Source of the DNA: CALXOJ01 sp034120015
Lineage (GTDB): Bacteria > Spirochaetota > Spirochaetia > JAFGXN01
DNA length: 64,000 nucleotides
Direction of reading: 5' to 3'
NCBI GenBank assembly: GCA_034120015.1
Contig: JAXEIF010000004.1
Coordinates: forward strand, 13,507-77,506
The notes below the pieces were generated by a model. It was not told the DNA's origin, did not search any database, and saw only the letters and a list, made by a program, of their open reading frames with translations. Below, piece after piece: positions 60,058-64,000 of this stretch. The translations under genes were made by a program, and so were the position numbers. The number at the start of each line of letters is the position of its first letter. The first letter of the stretch is position 1.

Positions 60058-63000
60058 TGCCCGCAAGAAAAGATTTACAGACCATTCTGATTATCGGCTC
60101 CGGACCGATTGTCATCGGACAGGCGTGCGAGTTTGATTACTCGGGCGTTCAGGCGGTGAAAGCGCTGAAAGAAGAAGGCTACCGGGTTGTTCTGGTGAAC
60201 CCGAATCCGGCGACTGTCATGACCACGCCGGGACTGGCCGACGCCGTTTATACCGAACCGCTGGAAACTTCTTACATGGAAGAAATCATTATTAAAGAAC
60301 GCCCCGACGCCATCCTGCCGACCATGGGCGGACAGACGGCGCTCAATCTGGCGCTCGAGCTCGATAAAGCCGGCATCATCGAAAAATACGGAATCGAACT
60401 GATCGGTGCCGGCATCCGTTCGATTCGACTGGCGGAAGACCGGGGACAGTTTAAACGGGTGGTCAGAAAAATCGGTCTCGATCTGCCGCATTCGACAGTC
60501 GTTCATTCGGTTTCGGAAGCGGAACGGTTTGCCGAAAAAACCGGCTTTCCGCTGATTATCCGCCCCAGCTTTACGCTCGGCGGCCGCGGCGGTTCGATTG
60601 CGCACAACGAAGAGGAGTTTTCATCCAAGGTCGAAAGAGCACTGGAAGAGAGTCCCGCTCACGAAGCACTGATTGAGGAATCGCTCATCGGCTGGAAAGA
60701 GATCGAAATGGAAGTGATGAGAGACAAAGCCGACAATGCTGTCATCATCTGCTCCATCGAAAATATCGATCCGATGGGCATTCATACCGGCGACTCGGTG
60801 ACGGTGGCGCCCGTGCAGACATTGAGCGACCGCGAATATCAGACCATCCGCAAAGCATCGATTGATATTTTGCGGGCAGTCGGTGTCGACTGCGGCGGTT
60901 CCAATGTGCAGTTCGGTGTCGATCCCCGAAGCGGCCGGATTGTCGTTATCGAAATGAATCCGCGGGTTTCCCGTTCCTCGGCGCTGGCCAGTAAAGCGAC
61001 CGGCTTTCCGATTGCCCGGTGTGCTGCCAAGCTGGCGGTCGGACTGACTCTCGATGAGATTCTCAATGAAGTGACCGGCAAAACCGTCTCCTGCTTCGAA
61101 CCTGTGCTCGATTATGTAGCGGTCAAAGTGCCCCGTTTCGAAACCGAAAAATTCCCGACCGGATACAAAGAGCTCGGAACGCAGATGAAAAGCGTCGGCG
61201 AATCACTGGCTCTCGGACGAACCTTTATCGAAGCACTGAACAAAGCGTACCGCTCCATCGAAAGAAAATACGAAGGGCTGACGGAACTGCCGGTCGATGA
61301 CCGGCAGCTGACCGGAATTCTCTCGACACTCCACCCGCAACGGCTTTTTGCCGCCTTTACGAAAATCAAAAGGGAAGGGGCGGGGGCTCTGGAAGAGATT
61401 AACCGGCTGACCGGCTACGATCCGTGGTTTCTGCACGAAATCGCCGAATATGCCGCCCTGGAAGCGAAAATTGCCGCACAGCCGTTGACGCCCGCTCTGC
61501 TGCTGCGGGCCAAACAGGCCGGCATGTCCGATACGGCGGTGGCCCGCTTAACGGGAATGACGGCGGCGGCCGTCGAAGAGTGGCGCCGCAAAGAAAACAT
61601 TCATGCGGTTTACCATTCGGTCGACACCTGCGCCGGCGAATTTGCGGCCGAAACCCCCTATTTTTATTCCGGCTACGGCGAAAGCGACGAAGGAAAACCG
61701 CTCGGCACAACCGCCGAAAAAGCGGTCATCATTCCGGCCAGCGGCCCCAACCGGATCGGGCAGGGGCTGGAGTTTGATACCGGCTGTACGCTGGCGGCGC
61801 TGGCTTACCGCAAACGGGGTGTCAAAACCATCCTGGTCAATTCCAACCCCGAAACCGTTTCGACCGACTTTAACATTTCCGACCGCCTTTACATCGAGCC
61901 GCTGATGCCCGAACATGTCAAAGAAATCATGCGCAAGGAAAAGGTCAACCGCGTTCTGGTGCAGCTGGGCGGGCAGACACCGCTGAACATGGCCGCCGAA
62001 CTGGAAGCGGCCGGCGCCGAAATCGTCGGAACCTCGGTGAAAAACATTTACGCCGCCGAAGACCGCGGCCTCTTTTCGCAGCTGGTGCGGGAAACCGGCG
62101 CTCTGCAGCCGCGCAACCGGACGGCCGCCACACCCGAAGAGGTCATTGCGGCGGCGGAGGAAATCGGGTACCCCGTTCTGCTGCGGCCGTCGTTCGTTAT
62201 CGGCGGACGGTCGATGTTCATCGCTTTCACCCGGGAAGAGCTGGACGAAGCGTTGAGCCACGTCAGCGGTTACGGCCCCGACAAACCGCTTCTGGTCGAC
62301 CAGTTTCTGGAAGATGCTTTCGAATACGATGTGGACGCCCTCTGCGACGGCAAAAACGTCTACATTGCCGGCATTATGCAGCACATCGAAGCCGCCGGCG
62401 TCCATTCGGGCGACAGCGCCTGCGTCTTTCCTCCGTATAAATCGGAACCGGTGATTCTCGATGCCATCCGCGATGTCACCGTACGGATTGCCCTCAAAAC
62501 CGGAACCGTCGGCTTTCTCAACATTCAGTTTGCCTCGCAGGGAGAGAAACTTTACGTTCTGGAAGTCAATCCGCGCGCCAGCCGGACCGTTCCGTTCATC
62601 TCGAAAGCCACGGGCGTCAATCTGGTCGATGCCGCCGTCGGCATCTGGGAAGGCGAAGATCTCGAAACGCAGGGTCTGACGACAAACGGATTCGGTATGG
62701 GGCACTGCGTGACCGGTTGGGCGGTGAAAGAGGCGGTTTTCAGTTTCGACCGCTTTACCGGCATCGATCCGCTGCTGGGGCCGGAAATGAAAAGTACCGG
62801 CGAGGTTATCGGTACCGGCGTCACCTTCGGCGAAGCTTACGCCAAAGCGCAGGCGGCGGCCGGCAACCGCCTGCCGAAACGGGGACGCGTTTTTGTTTCC
62901 GTGCACAAAAAAGACCGCGAAACGATTCTGCCGATTGTCAAATCGCTCAAGTCGCTCGGGTTTAAAATCGCCGCCACCCGCGGAACGGCCGCGTTCCTGT

Positions 63001-63287
63001 TCGAAAAGGGCATCTTCTGCGAAACGATTCTGAAGGTTCACGAAGGTCATCCCCACATCACCGACCACATGGCGATGGGGCGTTTCGAACTGCTGATCAA
63101 CACGCCGCTGGGCGGCTTTTCCCAAAAGGGCGACCGGATGATTCGAAGCGAAGCCGTCCGTCAGAAAATCCCGTATACGACCACCACTTCCGCCGCGGCC
63201 GCCGCCGTCGAAGGCATCCGTTATCTGAAAACGGGCAAAGTTTCCGTGCGGCCGTTGCCTGCCGGCTCTTTCGACTGCTTTTCCTAA
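60057..63287 (+). CDS. carB: Carbamoyl-phosphate synthase large subunit
   Basis: A complete 1076-residue CarB with two ATP-grasp halves (VIGQACEFDYSGVQAVKALK opening the first, PNRIGQGLEFDTGC the second), the oligomerisation domain between them, and a C-terminal MGS-like allosteric domain (about 935-1070). Both NP-type ATP loops (RPSFTLGGRGGS and RPSFVIGGRSM) are intact. GC content is among the highest in the window. GGGGAGGT precedes the ATG. Confidence 0.98.
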   Translation: MPARKDLQTILIIGSGPIVIGQACEFDYSGVQAVKALKEEGYRVVLVNPNPATVMTTPGLADAVYTEPLETSYMEEIIIKERPDAILPTMGGQTALNLALELDKAGIIEKYGIELIGAGIRSIRLAEDRGQFKRVVRKIGLDLPHSTVVHSVSEAERFAEKTGFPLIIRPSFTLGGRGGSIAHNEEEFSSKVERALEESPAHEALIEESLIGWKEIEMEVMRDKADNAVIICSIENIDPMGIHTGDSVTVAPVQTLSDREYQTIRKASIDILRAVGVDCGGSNVQFGVDPRSGRIVVIEMNPRVSRSSALASKATGFPIARCAAKLAVGLTLDEILNEVTGKTVSCFEPVLDYVAVKVPRFETEKFPTGYKELGTQMKSVGESLALGRTFIEALNKAYRSIERKYEGLTELPVDDRQLTGILSTLHPQRLFAAFTKIKREGAGALEEINRLTGYDPWFLHEIAEYAALEAKIAAQPLTPALLLRAKQAGMSDTAVARLTGMTAAAVEEWRRKENIHAVYHSVDTCAGEFAAETPYFYSGYGESDEGKPLGTTAEKAVIIPASGPNRIGQGLEFDTGCTLAALAYRKRGVKTILVNSNPETVSTDFNISDRLYIEPLMPEHVKEIMRKEKVNRVLVQLGGQTPLNMAAELEAAGAEIVGTSVKNIYAAEDRGLFSQLVRETGALQPRNRTAATPEEVIAAAEEIGYPVLLRPSFVIGGRSMFIAFTREELDEALSHVSGYGPDKPLLVDQFLEDAFEYDVDALCDGKNVYIAGIMQHIEAAGVHSGDSACVFPPYKSEPVILDAIRDVTVRIALKTGTVGFLNIQFASQGEKLYVLEVNPRASRTVPFISKATGVNLVDAAVGIWEGEDLETQGLTTNGFGMGHCVTGWAVKEAVFSFDRFTGIDPLLGPEMKSTGEVIGTGVTFGEAYAKAQAAAGNRLPKRGRVFVSVHKKDRETILPIVKSLKSLGFKIAATRGTAAFLFEKGIFCETILKVHEGHPHITDHMAMGRFELLINTPLGGFSQKGDRMIRSEAVRQKIPYTTTTSAAAAAVEGIRYLKTGKVSVRPLPAGSFDCFS

Positions 63288-63424
63288 GCCCGCCGCTTCC
63301 GCCGACCGGTGCCGCCGCCCTTTTCTGAAGGGGAGCGCTCCGGCCGAAACGGGTTTCTTTTCTTCCGTCCCTTTGCGAAAAATCCCCCGTTTGCCGGTTT
63401 GTGCTTTTGCCGCCGGCAGTTTTG

Positions 63425-63433
63425 TGGTATAAT
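63425..63433 (+). promoter_or_regulatory. Candidate extended -10 for hsdM
   Basis: TGGTATAAT, a perfect extended -10, about 85 nt before the hsdM ATG. A TTGCCG at 63407-63412 is a possible -35 but with a short 15-bp spacer. The rest of the 63288-63517 gap shows no gene or clear terminator. Confidence 0.4.
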
Positions 63434-63517
63434 AACCGAAACAATAATGTGATGTCCTGCTTTTCCGGTGCACGAATTCCTGTAAAACAGCGGACGAATC
63501 TTATTTTGGAGTAAACC

Positions 63518-64000
63518 ATGAACAAACAGCAACTGGCAGCTAAAATTTGGGAATCGGCAAATAATATGCGTTCCAAAATCGAAGCCAACGAGTATAAAGA
63601 CTACATTTTGGGATTTATTTTCCATAAATTCCTTTCCGAAAAAGAGGTGAAATACTTAAAAGAAAACGACTGGACGGATGAGTATTTACCTGAATTAAAA
63701 AGGGAAGATACCGAAACTGTAAAAAGTATTCAACGGAATTTGGGTTATTTTATTGCCTATGAAAATCTTTTTTCTACGTGGATAAAGATGGGCAGTGACT
63801 TTGGTATCGGGAATGTAACCACAGCACTTAGGGCTTTTTCAGAGTTCATCAATGAAAGCCATAAAAAAGTTTTTGAAGGTGTTTTTACTACGCTGGAAAC
63901 AGGTCTTTCAAAATTGGGAGATACAGACTTGGCACGGTCAAAAGCGGTCAGGGATTTGATTGAGCTGATAGATGACATCCCCATGGACGGCAGACAAGAC
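63518..64000 (+). CDS. hsdM: Type I restriction-modification methyltransferase HsdM, N-terminal part (3' partial)
   Basis: The frame opens at ATG 63518 (TGGAG upstream) and stays open to the window edge, giving 161 residues. The sequence matches the HsdM N-terminal helical domain (LAAKIWESANNMRSKI, YKDYILGFIFHKFLSEK, SDFGIGNVTTALRAF). The catalytic NPPF motif would lie beyond the edge. Base composition drops sharply in GC relative to carB, consistent with an acquired defence locus. Confidence 0.88.
   Translation, partial: MNKQQLAAKIWESANNMRSKIEANEYKDYILGFIFHKFLSEKEVKYLKENDWTDEYLPELKREDTETVKSIQRNLGYFIAYENLFSTWIKMGSDFGIGNVTTALRAFSEFINESHKKVFEGVFTTLETGLSKLGDTDLARSKAVRDLIELIDDIPMDGRQD

Noticed and set aside
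61548..63473. Long open frame (about 641 codons) antisense to carB
   Set aside because: Same reason: shadow of a GC-rich, fully conserved CarB frame.

Overview
The window reads as chromosomal DNA of a motile spirochaete, most likely Treponema-like. The strongest evidence is gene content and order. A flagellar export and switch operon runs fliY-fliO-fliP-fliQ-fliR-flhB-flhA-flhF-flhG-(membrane protein)-fliA-(Jag_N/DUF342 protein), and a second block runs flaA (periplasmic filament sheath protein)-cheA-cheW/CheR-like-cheX-cheY. Both arrangements are characteristic of spirochaetes. Genus and species cannot be fixed from the sequence alone.

Layout. 1-12.7 kb: the flagellar operon (+), with almost every junction overlapping or tightly spaced. 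12.8-16.6 kb: a minus-strand lepB-PASTA penicillin-binding protein-DUF115 (MptE/Maf-like) unit. 16.7-20.5 kb: a LysM/M23 peptidase, then glgA and glgC for glycogen synthesis. 20.5-24.2 kb: minus-strand membrane protein genes, NAD(P)HX repair (nnrE-nnrD fusion) and a lipoprotein. 24.4-27.9 kb: secA and a CmpB-like membrane protein. 27.9-32.0 kb: an accessory-looking island with two paralogous lipoproteins (Ig-like plus leucine-rich repeats), the first broken by an amber codon. It also holds two small minus-strand ORFs, a phased array of alternating half-sites and short tandem repeats. 32.1-35.2 kb: pgi, xseB, xseA (-). 35.2-36.9 kb: an XRE regulator divergent from a PEGA lipoprotein, plus two small envelope genes. 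37.1-45.1 kb: spiro-SPASM protein, glycosyltransferase-like protein, SpsF-like nucleotidyltransferase, SpsG-like/methyltransferase fusion, ATP-grasp protein, amidase and GerMN protein. 45.1-50.9 kb: flaA and the chemotaxis operon. 50.9-53.8 kb: trmL-serS-neuB/spsE (-). 53.9-58.5 kb: DUF2147 protein, an unrecognised protein, ddl, a MetS-like peptide and an NSS-family transporter. 58.6-63.3 kb: tRNA-Gln(CTG), tRNA-Glu(CTC) and carAB behind a candidate ARG box. 63.5-64 kb: the start of a type I restriction-modification HsdM gene.

How the parts fit. Motility dominates: export gate, motor switch, FlhF/FlhG placement, sigma-28, filament sheath and the chemotaxis core are all here. The SpsF/SpsG/methyltransferase/ATP-grasp cluster, the NeuB/SpsE-type synthase and the DUF115 protein are plausibly one nonulosonate-like glycan pathway for flagella or envelope; that link is inference.

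Points that deserve attention: (i) four genes (trmL, serS, xseA and a lipoprotein) have good sigma-70-like promoters whose -10 box ends only 5-6 nt before the ATG, so their mRNAs should be leaderless; (ii) the 11-12 bp phased half-site array before the LRR island; (iii) the amber-interrupted LRR lipoprotein; (iv) a CheW fused to a CheR-like domain with a degraded SAM motif; (v) a spiro-SPASM protein that lacks the radical-SAM cysteine triad and carries an N-terminal domain resembling the nearby SpsF.
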